The position numbers and the translations under genes are program-made. The notes beneath the pieces are model-generated. The model made no database searches. It worked only from the letters and a program-made list of their open reading frames with translations, and had not been told where the DNA came from. This document shows, one piece after another, positions 1 through 8,298 of a stretch of DNA of 12,525 bases (positions are counted from its first letter, which is position 1; each line of letters begins with the position of its first letter). The stretch is from CAYPYI01 sp964415085 (GTDB lineage Bacteria > Bacillota > Clostridia > Tissierellales > Tissierellaceae). The DNA lies in NCBI GenBank assembly GCA_964415085.1, contig CAYPYI010000040.1, positions 1 through 12,525 on the forward strand, in the 5' to 3' direction.

Positions 1-1513
1 ATTCTACTGATTTATTAATAATAAAGTTTTTACTTAGCTCATTTATTGCATGGGCCATTCTATTAGATAATAGATTATGTTCAAGGACTTTCCTACCCTT
101 TTCTGTGTACTTAGTTCCCTCTTGATTGAATAAGAAATTATGCTTGTGCCTTACAGCTCCTATAGGAATAATAGGAGTGTGATTAATTATAAAGGTCTTA
201 TAATTGTAATCACAGTATGGTTCTTCCTTAAACTTAAACTTTTGATATTTAAAGTTTTTCCGCAACCTATTATACATAACCCTATTTACTTTATAAGCAA
301 TATCTGAAAAATCATTGGATACATCTGTCGCTCCTCTAAAGTAGTTATGAATTCCTCTAATCATAGAGTTCAGCTTATAAACTTCTGACGGCGATGGATT
401 CTTTTTCAGTAATTTAACTCTAGTTTTTAATAATTCAGTAAGTTTTTCTTTATTCTTTTTACTAACATATACAATTGCTACATATTTCTTGTCTTTACGC
501 TTTTTGTTTTCTGCTTTTATTTCAAAACCAAGAAATTCTGATTTTGCTTTCCTAAGATTAGTTATTTTTGATTTATCTTTAGAGATTTCTAATCGCAATC
601 TTTTGATTAACCAATCTTTAGTAGCATGATACCATTTCAATGCTGATTCATAACTGTTGGTAAATATTTTAAAGTCATCTGCATACCTAACTATATATCC
701 GATCTTTAAGTTCGTCTTTTTCAATGCTCTATGCATACTTCCTCTCGAACTATATTCCTTTTCACTTTGAAAATCTTCCCATTGAGAAGATACCCAGTGG
801 TCAAGTTCATTTAGAACTATATTAGAAAGTAAGGGGCTTAGTATGCCACCTTGAGGAGTACCTTTTTTAGGTTTTCCTTCACCTTCTATTTCGGATTTCA
901 ACATTAAGTCTATGATTTTTAAAACTCGCTTATCCTGAATGCCCATCGTCCATATTTGTTGTCTTAGCTTTTTATGATTTATATTATCAAAAAAACCTTC
1001 GATGTCTACATCAATTACATATTGACATTGAGCGAAATTTACTAGCTGTTGTACTCTAGCAATAGCATTATGAGCACTTCTGTGTGGTCTAAATCCATAA
1101 CTATGTCTAAAGAATTTCGCTTCACAAATAGGCTCTAGTACTTGTTTAAAAGATTGTTGTATTATTCTATCCCTTATGGTAGGAATACCTAAAGGTCTTA
1201 CTTTACCGTTTTTCTTTGGGATATATACTCTTCTAACTTTACCTGGCTGAAAATTTTTCATACTGTTTTGAATATATCTAACTAAATCATCCTCAGTTAA
1301 TATTTCCAAATCCTTAATTGTCTTTCCATCAGTTCCACTCGTTTTGCTACCTCTATTAGATTTAATTGTCCTGTATGCAAGTAATATATTGTCCCTACTA
1401 CTTATGGTATCAAACAATTTCGTAAATACTTTTCCCTTCTGGGAGCTTTCGTATAGTTTATCAAATGTACATTTCAAATTATAGTACTCTGAATACCTTA
1501 TTGAATAGTCCAA
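1..1513 (-). CDS. ltrA: Group II intron-encoded reverse transcriptase/maturase (partial, C-terminus cut by window edge)
   Basis: Multifunctional intron protein that helps the intron RNA splice and reverse-transcribes it at a new DNA site. 504 residues are readable without a stop. Motifs: RT0 GTDGKTI (60-66), RT1 with RRVYIPKKNGKVRPLGIP (94-111), RT2 YGFRPHRSAHNAI (139-151), RT3 VIDVDIEGFFDNINH (166-180), RT4 GTPQGGILSPLLSN (218-231), catalytic YADD (277-280) within IVRYADDFKIF, RT7 FLGFEI (327-332), then the maturase (X) region around MIRGIHNYFRGA (384-395). All three polymerase aspartates are present (D168 or D170 in RT3, D279, D280). The start is taken as TTG at 1513-1511: an in-frame TGA lies 12 codons upstream, no ATG or GTG lies between, and AGGAGG sits 12 bases before it. 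The protein continues beyond position 1; whether it carries a C-terminal endonuclease domain cannot be seen. The gene lies inside the intron, with no promoter of its own evident. Confidence 0.95.
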   Translation of the reverse strand, partial: MDYSIRYSEYYNLKCTFDKLYESSQKGKVFTKLFDTISSRDNILLAYRTIKSNRGSKTSGTDGKTIKDLEILTEDDLVRYIQNSMKNFQPGKVRRVYIPKKNGKVRPLGIPTIRDRIIQQSFKQVLEPICEAKFFRHSYGFRPHRSAHNAIARVQQLVNFAQCQYVIDVDIEGFFDNINHKKLRQQIWTMGIQDKRVLKIIDLMLKSEIEGEGKPKKGTPQGGILSPLLSNIVLNELDHWVSSQWEDFQSEKEYSSRGSMHRALKKTNLKIGYIVRYADDFKIFTNSYESALKWYHATKDWLIKRLRLEISKDKSKITNLRKAKSEFLGFEIKAENKKRKDKKYVAIVYVSKKNKEKLTELLKTRVKLLKKNPSPSEVYKLNSMIRGIHNYFRGATDVSNDFSDIAYKVNRVMYNRLRKNFKYQKFKFKEEPYCDYNYKTFIINHTPIIPIGAVRHKHNFLFNQEGTKYTEKGRKVLEHNLLSNRMAHAINELSKNFIINKSVE

Positions 1514-1525
1514 TTGTTTAGTTCG

Positions 1526-1531
1526 CCTCCT
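1526..1531 (-). promoter_or_regulatory. Shine-Dalgarno of the intron-encoded protein
   Basis: AGGAGG with 12 bases to the TTG start of the reverse transcriptase. Spacing is longer than usual and the start codon is weak, which would keep translation low. It decides the start because no ATG or GTG lies in frame between the upstream TGA and this TTG. Confidence 0.6.
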
Positions 1532-2225
1532 AAGACGCTTACTTTTTCATACTCGAATGCTAAACGATTTGAACTCTTAAACTTATAAATAATTGACTTG
1601 GGGCTATCCCTCCAATATGTTTCCACATCTTCTTCGGTACTGTGCCCCTACTCTCATCATCCCTCATAGTATTTCACCTAATAATTTAGGTTCCCTAACT
1701 ATTAGTAAACTCCTACCTGTAAAGTATTTATCATTTTACTGGATGACTTTCCACGTTCCATAATTCTTATCTTTATCATATGCCCTTAGGTGCTTACTAT
1801 GAGCCTGTAACCATTACATCATTTTTGGTTGATGTGCGACTTTCGTTACGGGAATACTTACTTGTCGGTTGGCTACCTCATTTCAAATGAGCAATATAAT
1901 TTCTTATATTGTGCTGCATCTAGACCCTTTATTTTCGCAAGTTCGTCAGTACATTCTAATTAAGTACATTCTCACCATAGGCATTTTATAGACTCCCACC
2001 CTATCTTATATCCTCATCTTTATATGTTAGGATATAATTCAGATGACTTCACCTAGCTTCATACATCTTGTATTTACAGTAGAAGATGCATGTAGGAGGA
2101 TTAGAGAATATGTTTCAGAAAACCTTGATTTCTTCATTCCATATTTCAGAATTATAGTTATATATCATATGATATATCGCAATTTCCGTAATTTTTAGGC
2201 TACGTTATAAGCGAACGTGTCGCAC

Positions 2226-2824
2226 TCCCACTGAGCCCTATTACAACATCTAAGTCTGAAAAAATTAAGTAATGTTCTTGCATTCATTGTAAATACTATC
2301 TTTGTTTCACATGCATTGGGGAATACATATCTAGCATCTTCTATAGCTTTTTTCTCTGCTGAACTTTTAGCTTTTCTTTCGCTTAAACCTTCTTTTATAT
2401 TTTCACTGTAGTACTTATTAAATAGTTCTTCAGCTATTAAATCATAAGCTTTTTGATCCTCCTGCATAGCTTTTAAAAATATCTCTTTTGCTTTTTCATT
2501 TTCTTCTATTGCTGGTGGAATAATATATTCAAATTGATCTAGTTTTACATATCTTTGTGACTGCTGAGAAAAACTAGCAATCCTGTGCCTTACTAACTGG
2601 TGTGTTAATGTTCTTGAAACACCTTCTACGGCAAATGTAAAACTTACGTGTTCTATAGGACTTTCATGTCCCATATCAATTAACATATTTAAAAATGAAT
2701 CTATATTATCAACATTTAAATTGGCTTCTATTTCATCTACTCCTACCGGCGAGTAACAAAGCTTAGCAGCTGAGGCTATAAGCTTTTCTCCATCTGGAGT
2801 ATATCTTAATAACTTAACCTTCAT
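2226..2824 (-). CDS. thyX: Flavin-dependent thymidylate synthase ThyX, first exon (interrupted by group II intron)
   Basis: ThyX methylates dUMP to dTMP using methylenetetrahydrofolate, FAD and NADPH, and acts as a tetramer in the cytoplasm. The exon encodes 199 codons plus two bases. The ThyX motif is RHRIASFSQQSQRY (residues 79-92), fitting RHRxxSxxxxSxRY. The C-terminal block DARYVFPN (163-170) and NARTLLNFFRLRCCNRAQW (181-199) is intact. Full ThyX proteins usually run about 220-250 residues, so some 20-50 are missing and should lie in a second exon beyond the window. Unspliced, the frame would run into the intron, adding CDTFAYNVA and stopping at 2195-2197. The ATG at 2824-2822 follows a strong GGAGGG site and lies inside the last codons of mrnC (11-base overlap), so translation is probably coupled. 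Splicing would restore the gene because intron and gene share orientation. Confidence 0.92.
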
Positions 2825-3248
2825 GTTTACCCTCCTTATCCTTTATAATCTCCATAAATAACTCATATAATCTATCATAATCTTCTCTTAGATATAAATA
2901 ACCAAATAAGCACTCAAAGCCTGTTGCATACTTATAATCTACTATATCTGCATTTTTAGGAGATGTGTTTGATTTTGCATTTCTTCCTTTTTTTACCACT
3001 GCTATTTCTTTTTCTGTCAATTTATCCTCTAAGTTATGAATAAAGTTTGCTTGTGCATCTGCTTTTACATACTTAGTACTTGCTCTATGAAGTTCATTTA
3101 CACTTTTATTTCCATCTAATACATGAGTTCTTACAAATAACTCATACACAGCATCTCCAATATATGCAAGTTGAAGAGGACCTAACATTAGTATGTCCTC
3201 TTTTGTTAACTTATCATTTACTTTTCTAAAAACTTTATTATCTATCAT
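2814..3248 (-). CDS. mrnC: Mini-ribonuclease III (MrnC), 23S rRNA maturation
   Basis: Mini-III cuts double-stranded 23S rRNA precursor ends in Firmicutes. It is an RNase III catalytic domain without the double-stranded RNA-binding domain, and the 144-residue length fits. The signature region is LAYIGDAVYELFVR (28-41, catalytic D32), with the second acidic motif in DYKYATGFECLFGYLYL (104-120, E112). The start chosen is ATG at 3248-3246: it comes one base after the cysS TAG stop and has GGAAGAGAG about 6 bases upstream. An ATG nine codons earlier (3275) would overlap cysS by 26 bases and has a poor ribosome site, though it cannot be excluded. The gene end overlaps the thyX start. The cysS-mrnC pairing is common in Firmicutes, where rlmB (23S methyltransferase) often follows; here thyX follows. 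Confidence 0.93.
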   Translation of the reverse strand: MIDNKVFRKVNDKLTKEDILMLGPLQLAYIGDAVYELFVRTHVLDGNKSVNELHRASTKYVKADAQANFIHNLEDKLTEKEIAVVKKGRNAKSNTSPKNADIVDYKYATGFECLFGYLYLREDYDRLYELFMEIIKDKEGKHEG

Positions 3249-3249
3249 T

Positions 3250-4644
3250 CTATGCTCTCTTCCATATTGTTCCATCGGCTGTATCTTCTAAAACAATATT
3301 CTCTTCTTTTAAAATATCTCTTATCTCATCTGCTCTTTTATAATCTTTATTTTCTCTTGCACGTATCCTCTCATCTATAAGATTTTGGATATCTTCATCA
3401 AGTAATTCTTCTTCACGTCTTAAAATTCCTAAAACATCACTTAATTCCATTAAAATATCAAGTACATGCTTTATAGCATTTTTACCAGTATTCTCATTAA
3501 TATTACTATTTGCAAATCTTACAAGATCAAATATGCTTGCTATAGCATCAGCAGTGTTTATATCATCGTCCATTGCTTTTATAAAATTTTCTTTGTATTT
3601 ATTTGTTCCTTCTATTAAAGATTGATCATCTTCTCCATTCTCAAGCTCTCTATGTTCTAACAAATATTCAAAGTTGTTCTTAGCGTTATATAATCTATCT
3701 AATCCATTTTTTGTTTGTTCCATAATTTCCTTACTAAAGTTAATTGGAGATCTATAGTGTGAGGATAACAAGAAGAATCTTAATACTTCTAAGTCAAACT
3801 CTTCACTAACCTCTCTAATTGTAAAGAAATTTCCAACAGACTTGGACATTTTCTTATTATCAACTGTTATCATACCGTTATGAAGCCAATAATTTGCAAA
3901 AGTTTTTCCTGAATGTGTCTCAGATTGAGCTATTTCATTTTCGTGATGTGGGAATTGTAAGTCTTCCCCACCAGAGTGAATGTCTATAGTTTCACCTAAT
4001 ATAGATTTACTCATTACTGAACATTCTATATGCCAACCTGGTCTACCATTTCCCCATGGACTTTCCCATGATGGTTCTCCTTCTTTAGCTGCTTTCCATA
4101 GAACAAAGTCCATTGGATTATTTTTTTCTTCATTTACTTTAATTCTAGCTCCACTAATTAAATCATCTAAATTTTTCTTAGATAGTTTTCCATAATCTTT
4201 AGCACTATTAATATCAAAGTATACATTGCCATTAACTTCATAAGCTGCATTTTTATCAATTAAACCTTGAATAAAGTTAATCATTTGATCTATATATTCA
4301 GTAGCGCGTGGATTTATTGTTTCATAATCATATAAATTTAATCCCTTGGCATCTATCATAAATTCTTCTATATATTTTTCTGTTACATCTTTAAAATTTA
4401 CGCCTTGTTCATTAGCTTTTTGTATTATTTTATCGTCTATATCTGTAAAGTTTACAACAAAATCAACATCATAGCCTTTATAAATGAAGTATCTTCTTAA
4501 TGTATCAAAAATTACTAAAGGGCGAGCATTTCCTACATGTATAAAGTTATATACAGTTGGTCCACAGTTATACATCTTTACCTTTTTCTCTTCTATTGGA
4601 ATAAACTCTTCTTTCTGTCTAGTCATACTATTATATAGTTTCAT
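3250..4644 (-). CDS. cysS: Cysteinyl-tRNA synthetase
   Basis: Class I synthetase charging tRNA-Cys with cysteine; 464 residues, normal for the family. The HIGH-type motif is HVGN (36-39) and the KMSKS loop is KMSKS (265-269). The zinc ligands expected from the E. coli enzyme are present: C27 in YNCGPT, C208 in WHIECS, H233 and E237 in FPHHENE. The helical anticodon-binding part follows residue 300, and the C-terminal KRADEIRD segment is typical. The ATG at 4644 has AAGGA 5 bases upstream. It starts 28 bases after the gltX stop, so the two are probably co-transcribed. In Bacillus subtilis cysE lies between gltX and cysS; it is absent here. Confidence 0.97.
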   Translation of the reverse strand: MKLYNSMTRQKEEFIPIEEKKVKMYNCGPTVYNFIHVGNARPLVIFDTLRRYFIYKGYDVDFVVNFTDIDDKIIQKANEQGVNFKDVTEKYIEEFMIDAKGLNLYDYETINPRATEYIDQMINFIQGLIDKNAAYEVNGNVYFDINSAKDYGKLSKKNLDDLISGARIKVNEEKNNPMDFVLWKAAKEGEPSWESPWGNGRPGWHIECSVMSKSILGETIDIHSGGEDLQFPHHENEIAQSETHSGKTFANYWLHNGMITVDNKKMSKSVGNFFTIREVSEEFDLEVLRFFLLSSHYRSPINFSKEIMEQTKNGLDRLYNAKNNFEYLLEHRELENGEDDQSLIEGTNKYKENFIKAMDDDINTADAIASIFDLVRFANSNINENTGKNAIKHVLDILMELSDVLGILRREEELLDEDIQNLIDERIRARENKDYKRADEIRDILKEENIVLEDTADGTIWKRA

Positions 4645-4672
4645 TTATCCTTCACACCCTTTCTAAAAAATA

Positions 4673-6151
4673 TTATAAATAAGTTTCTTTTATATATTCA
4701 AGTCTTTCTAAAATATTTTCTTTACCAAGAAGATATAATATACTTGCAAATTCAGGTCCATGAACACTACCTGTTAAAGCTACTCTTGATGGCATAAATA
4801 AGTTCTTACCTTTTACACCTGTTGCTTTTTGTACTTTTTTCATTAAACCTTGAGCAAGTTCCATATCTACTTCATCAACTTGATTTACTTCAAATTCAAT
4901 ATGATTTATAACATCTAAAATGCTGTCAGTTTTTAAAACTTCTAACTCTTCTTCACCTAATTTTATTTCATTTCCAAATAAGAATTCTAACTTTTCAGGG
5001 AATTCTTCTAATCTATGAACACTTTCACGTACTAGGTCAATTGCTTCTGTTAACCATTCTTCATTTTCATTTATAAACTCTTCATCTACTAAATTTGACT
5101 CTAATAAATAAGGTTCTGCTAATTTAGTTATTCTATCAATAGGTTCTGTTTTTATATATTGAGCATTAACCCAGTCAAGTTTATCTCTATCGAAAATACC
5201 TCCATTTTTAGCAACTCTATCAAAGCTAAATTGCTCTTCCATATCTTGTAATGATAGAATTTCTTCATTACTATCTGGTGACCAACCTACAAGTGCTAAA
5301 TAGTTCACTAATGCTTCTGGAAGGTATCCTTGTTTTGCAAAGTCTTCTACTGCAACATCTCCATGTCTTTTACTTAATTTTTGTCTTTCTTTATTTAATA
5401 CTGTAGGAAGATGTACATATGTTGGTTTTTCCCATCCTAATGCATCATATAAATATACGTGCTTTGGAGTTGATGATAACCATTCTTCACCTCTTACTAC
5501 ATGTGTTATTTTCATTAAATGATCATCTACTACAACAGCCATATGGTAAGTTGGGAAACCATCAGATTTTAATAAAACTTGATCATCACTGTCATCTGAA
5601 TTTATTGTAATTTCTCCTCTTACTAAGTCATTGAATTTTATATCTGTATTTGCTGGTAATTTTAGTCTAACTACATATTCTTCACCATCAGCAACTCTTT
5701 TTTTAGCTTCTTCTAATGGAATATTTCTACAAAAACCATCATATTTAGGCATTTTCCCAATTGATTTTTGATGTTCTCTTACTGAATCTAGTCTTTCTTT
5801 ACTACAGAAACAATAATATGCCTTTCCAGATTCTATTAATTGATCTACATATTGTTTATAAGTTCCTAGTCTTTCAGATTGAATATATGGACCATATTCT
5901 CCTTTTTGGACAATTTTTCCATCTTCTAAAAATACTCCTTCATCATAACTTATACCTGACCACTCTAATGATTTTATTAAATTTTCCATAGCTCCTTCAA
6001 CAAATCTTGTTTGGTCAGTATCCTCAATTCTTAATATGAATTTACCATTATTTCTTTTTGCAAATAAATGATTGTATAATGCTGTTCTTAAACCACCAAT
6101 GTGTAAATATCCTGTTGGACTTGGTGCAAATCTTAATCTTACTTCACTCAT
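4673..6151 (-). CDS. gltX: Glutamyl-tRNA synthetase
   Basis: Class I synthetase for tRNA-Glu; 492 residues, typical length. The N-terminal signature is RFAPSPTGYLHIGGLRTALYN (7-27) with HIGG at 17-20, and the KMSKS-type loop is KLSKR (258-262) followed by HGD. Cysteines C114, C116 and C141 sit where the zinc-binding insertion of many GltX proteins lies. The C-terminal helical anticodon-binding region ends near the stop. The ATG at 6151 has GGAGG 8 bases upstream. Many clostridia use one GluRS on both tRNA-Glu and tRNA-Gln, followed by GatCAB amidation; this window cannot show whether that applies here. The 159-base gap behind proS contains no convincing promoter or terminator, so readthrough from the T-box-controlled proS message is possible (inference). 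Confidence 0.97.
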   Translation of the reverse strand: MSEVRLRFAPSPTGYLHIGGLRTALYNHLFAKRNNGKFILRIEDTDQTRFVEGAMENLIKSLEWSGISYDEGVFLEDGKIVQKGEYGPYIQSERLGTYKQYVDQLIESGKAYYCFCSKERLDSVREHQKSIGKMPKYDGFCRNIPLEEAKKRVADGEEYVVRLKLPANTDIKFNDLVRGEITINSDDSDDQVLLKSDGFPTYHMAVVVDDHLMKITHVVRGEEWLSSTPKHVYLYDALGWEKPTYVHLPTVLNKERQKLSKRHGDVAVEDFAKQGYLPEALVNYLALVGWSPDSNEEILSLQDMEEQFSFDRVAKNGGIFDRDKLDWVNAQYIKTEPIDRITKLAEPYLLESNLVDEEFINENEEWLTEAIDLVRESVHRLEEFPEKLEFLFGNEIKLGEEELEVLKTDSILDVINHIEFEVNQVDEVDMELAQGLMKKVQKATGVKGKNLFMPSRVALTGSVHGPEFASILYLLGKENILERLEYIKETYL

Positions 6152-6310
6152 TCTTCATACCTCCATTATTATATAATTTTTAAATTTTTTCAAATGCTCC
6201 ATCTCTACTTTTTTTACAAAAAGCATACAAATTTGACCTTTTTATCAAAAATCGTATCTTTTCATGCTAAAAACAAGCCGAAAAATCAGGAATAAAAATA
6301 AGTCCTCAAT

Positions 6311-8041
6311 TTATAAATTTTTATTATATCCTTCTTTTTCGAATATATTTCTAATATTTTCTTCAATTTCAGAAACTTTTATATTTGTATTTACCTTTTC
6401 TTTTCTTGTAGAAAATTCAACTATTTCATCTACTGCATCTCTTCCCACAGTAATTCTTACTGGTATACCTATTAAATCTCTGTCATTAAATTTAACTCCA
6501 GCTCTTTCTTCTCTATCATCTATTAATACTTCTAAACCTTTAGATTTTAATTCTTCATATAATTTAAATCCTAATTCTCTTTGTTCTTCATTTTTAACAT
6601 TTACAATTGTAATTACAACTTCATATGGTGCTACTACTAATGGCCATATTATACCATCTTCATCATGATATTGCTCAATTATTGCTGCAACAGATCTTGA
6701 TACACCTATACCATAAGATCCCATATAGAAATGTTGACTTTTTCCATTTTCATCTAAATATGTTGCATCTATTCCTTCTGAGTATTTTGTTCCTAGTTGG
6801 AATATATTTCCTACCTCTATACCTCTTGCCATTTCAAGTGTTTCACCGCATTTTGGACATTTATCATGTTTTCTTATTTCTAATAAATCTTTTACAACTT
6901 CGCCTTCAAAATCTCTTCCATAATTTACATTTTTGATGTGATAGTCTTTTTCATTTGCTCCTACTACCAAGTTTTTCATTTCAGTTATTCTTGAGTCAAC
7001 TAAAACTTTTGTTCCTTCTTTTAATCCAATAGGTCCTGAGAATCCTTTAACAGCTCCTGTTATATCTTCAACTTCTTCATCTGTTGCCATATCAAGTTCA
7101 TGAGAACCTACTTTTAAATAGTTACATAATTTAGTCTCACTTAACTCTCTATCTCCTGGTACTATACACATTAGAGTTTCTCCTCTTACAGTGTATATTA
7201 AAGCTTTTGCAAATCTACTTCCACTTGATTCAAATAATTTTTCTAAATCTTCAATAGTTGTTGCTCCTGGAGTGTATACTTTTTCTAATTCTTTAACTTC
7301 TTCATCTTTATTAATTATATCATATACAACCTCAGCTTTTTCATCAGTTGCGGCATAATCACAGTTATTACAATAAGCTACTAAACTTTCTCCTACATCA
7401 CTCATAGCCATAAATTCATGAGACATATTTCCTCCCATAGCTCCTGAGTCACCTTGTACTACTCTATAGTTTAATTTAAGTCTAGTAAATACACTATCAT
7501 ATGCATCCCACATATTTTGATAAGCAACTTCCATTGACTCTTTATCCCTATCAAAAGTATACGCATCTTTCATTATAAATTCTCTTGATCTCATAAAACC
7601 AAATCTAGGTCTTTTTTCATCTCTATATTTTGTTTGTATTTGATATAAATTAAGTGGTAATTGTTTATATGATTTTAACTCATTTTTTACTGTGCTAGTA
7701 AAATATTCCTCATGTGTAGGTCCTAGGCAGAACTCCCTATTATTTCTATCTTTAAGCTTAAACATTTCTGGACCAAAGTCTTCCCATCTTCCTGTTGCAT
7801 CCCATAATTCTCTTGGTTGAACTGCACTCATTAATACTTCTTGTGAACCAAAGTTATCCATTTCTTCTCTTACAACTTGTTCTACTTTTCTTATTACCCT
7901 ATATCCTAGTGGTAAATATGAATATATTCCACTTACAAGTCTTCTTGTCATTCCTGCTCTTAATAAAAGCTGGTGACTTGGTATTTCTGCCTCAGCTGGA
8001 ACCTCTTTTAACGTTGGCATATATAAATTTGACATTTTCAT
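6311..8041 (-). CDS. proS: Prolyl-tRNA synthetase, bacterial type with editing insertion
   Basis: Class II synthetase charging tRNA-Pro; 576 residues from the chosen start, matching the bacterial (ProS type 1) form. Motif 2 lies in TKYRDEKRPRFGFMRSREF (137-155) and motif 3 in GSYGIGVSRSVAAIIEQ (441-457). The segment between them, roughly 225-405, is the YbaK-like insertion that edits mischarged alanyl-tRNA-Pro; ATTIEDLEKLF and SGSRFAKALIYTV fit it. The anticodon-binding domain follows, from about 470 to the end, with VLIDDREERAGVKF. The ATG at 8041-8039 has GGAGGG 6 bases upstream. A frame open 30 codons further would begin at a GTG inside the T-box motif and is rejected. Expression is governed by the upstream T-box leader. 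Confidence 0.97.
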   Translation of the reverse strand: MKMSNLYMPTLKEVPAEAEIPSHQLLLRAGMTRRLVSGIYSYLPLGYRVIRKVEQVVREEMDNFGSQEVLMSAVQPRELWDATGRWEDFGPEMFKLKDRNNREFCLGPTHEEYFTSTVKNELKSYKQLPLNLYQIQTKYRDEKRPRFGFMRSREFIMKDAYTFDRDKESMEVAYQNMWDAYDSVFTRLKLNYRVVQGDSGAMGGNMSHEFMAMSDVGESLVAYCNNCDYAATDEKAEVVYDIINKDEEVKELEKVYTPGATTIEDLEKLFESSGSRFAKALIYTVRGETLMCIVPGDRELSETKLCNYLKVGSHELDMATDEEVEDITGAVKGFSGPIGLKEGTKVLVDSRITEMKNLVVGANEKDYHIKNVNYGRDFEGEVVKDLLEIRKHDKCPKCGETLEMARGIEVGNIFQLGTKYSEGIDATYLDENGKSQHFYMGSYGIGVSRSVAAIIEQYHDEDGIIWPLVVAPYEVVITIVNVKNEEQRELGFKLYEELKSKGLEVLIDDREERAGVKFNDRDLIGIPVRITVGRDAVDEIVEFSTRKEKVNTNIKVSEIEENIRNIFEKEGYNKNL

Positions 8042-8071
8042 AAAAATCCCTCCATTATTTAAAACATTTTT

Positions 8072-8114
8072 AAATATAAAAAACCTCTCATCTCTAAAAA
8101 AGAGACGAAAGGTT
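8072..8114 (-). terminator. T-box intrinsic terminator
   Basis: In the transcript AACCTTTCGTCTCT pairs with AGAGATGAGAGGTT across a loop of five U; 14 pairs including two G-U. It is followed by a U-rich tract (TTTTTTATATTT). It overlaps the 3' side of the T-box element, as required for an exclusive antiterminator/terminator switch. Confidence 0.92.
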
Positions 8115-8291
8115 AACTTCCGCGGTACCACTCTAATAGACTTGTTATAAGTCCTCTTGATAGTTATAACGTAACAAGCGTTCTTTTAGAAAGCTCCAAG
8201 GCAGGTTCTATAACAATTTATTCAGAAACATCTCACCCTTTGTTTCCTCTCTGGAGAATATTAATTATATACTATTCCTCTTCTTAGCCAA
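8072..8291 (-). promoter_or_regulatory. T-box riboswitch leader, tRNA-Pro responsive, upstream of proS
   Basis: The leader senses uncharged tRNA-Pro and prevents termination. Seen: the T-box core GAGTGGTACCGCGGAAG at 8133-8117, matching the family consensus GGTGGNACCGCG; a stem I start with AAGAAGAGGAATAGTA (8286-8271) and the apical region CCAGAGAGG...GGGTGAGA; a specifier loop reading GAA-CCT-G with specifier CCT (proline) at 8205-8203; and a terminator ending at 8072. The UGGU in the T-box would pair with a tRNA 3' end of ACCA, which fits a discriminator A in tRNA-Pro (inference). The downstream gene is proS, agreeing with the specifier. Stem boundaries are approximate because no folding was run. 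Confidence 0.95.
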
Positions 8292-8298
8292 TGAATTT

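Larger units (their letters stand above)
1..2225 (-). mobile_element. Group II intron inserted in thyX, 5' boundary present, 3' end outside window
   Basis: A self-splicing retroelement, read in the same direction as thyX. Seen directly: thyX homology stops in the codon after its CNRAQW motif, and the next bases (2225 downwards) read GTGCGACACG, matching the group II 5' consensus GUGYG. About 712 bases of non-coding, structured sequence follow (2225-1514), then a reverse transcriptase/maturase gene as expected in domain IV. The ribozyme part holds many inverted repeats, for example a perfect 18-base palindrome at 2160-2177. Domains V and VI and the 3' splice site are not in the window. Family knowledge: such introns splice as lariats with help from their maturase and move by retrohoming. 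Inference: the intron extends a few hundred bases past the left edge. The open maturase frame suggests it is recent or functional. Class B is my guess from the start of the protein, unverified. Confidence 0.93.

Noticed and set aside
1..1513. Retron or diversity-generating reverse transcriptase
   Set aside because: The protein has the RT0-RT7 plus maturase layout of group II intron proteins, and a GTGCG intron boundary interrupts a gene upstream; no msr/msd or variable repeat was seen.
3249..3275. Upstream ATG start for mrnC
   Set aside because: It overlaps cysS by 26 bases with no good ribosome site, while the ATG at 3248 has one and gives the usual length; kept as a minor alternative.
6152..6310. 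Possible gltX promoter (TTGAAA and TATAAT near 6160-6190)
   Set aside because: The spacing between the two boxes is about 14 bases and the start would fall in the ribosome site; no other convincing pair or terminator hairpin was found in the gap.
8042..8131. Thirty-codon N-terminal extension of ProS starting at a GTG
   Set aside because: That GTG is part of the T-box motif and the extension runs through the terminator hairpin; the ATG at 8041 has GGAGGG and gives the normal ProS N-terminus.
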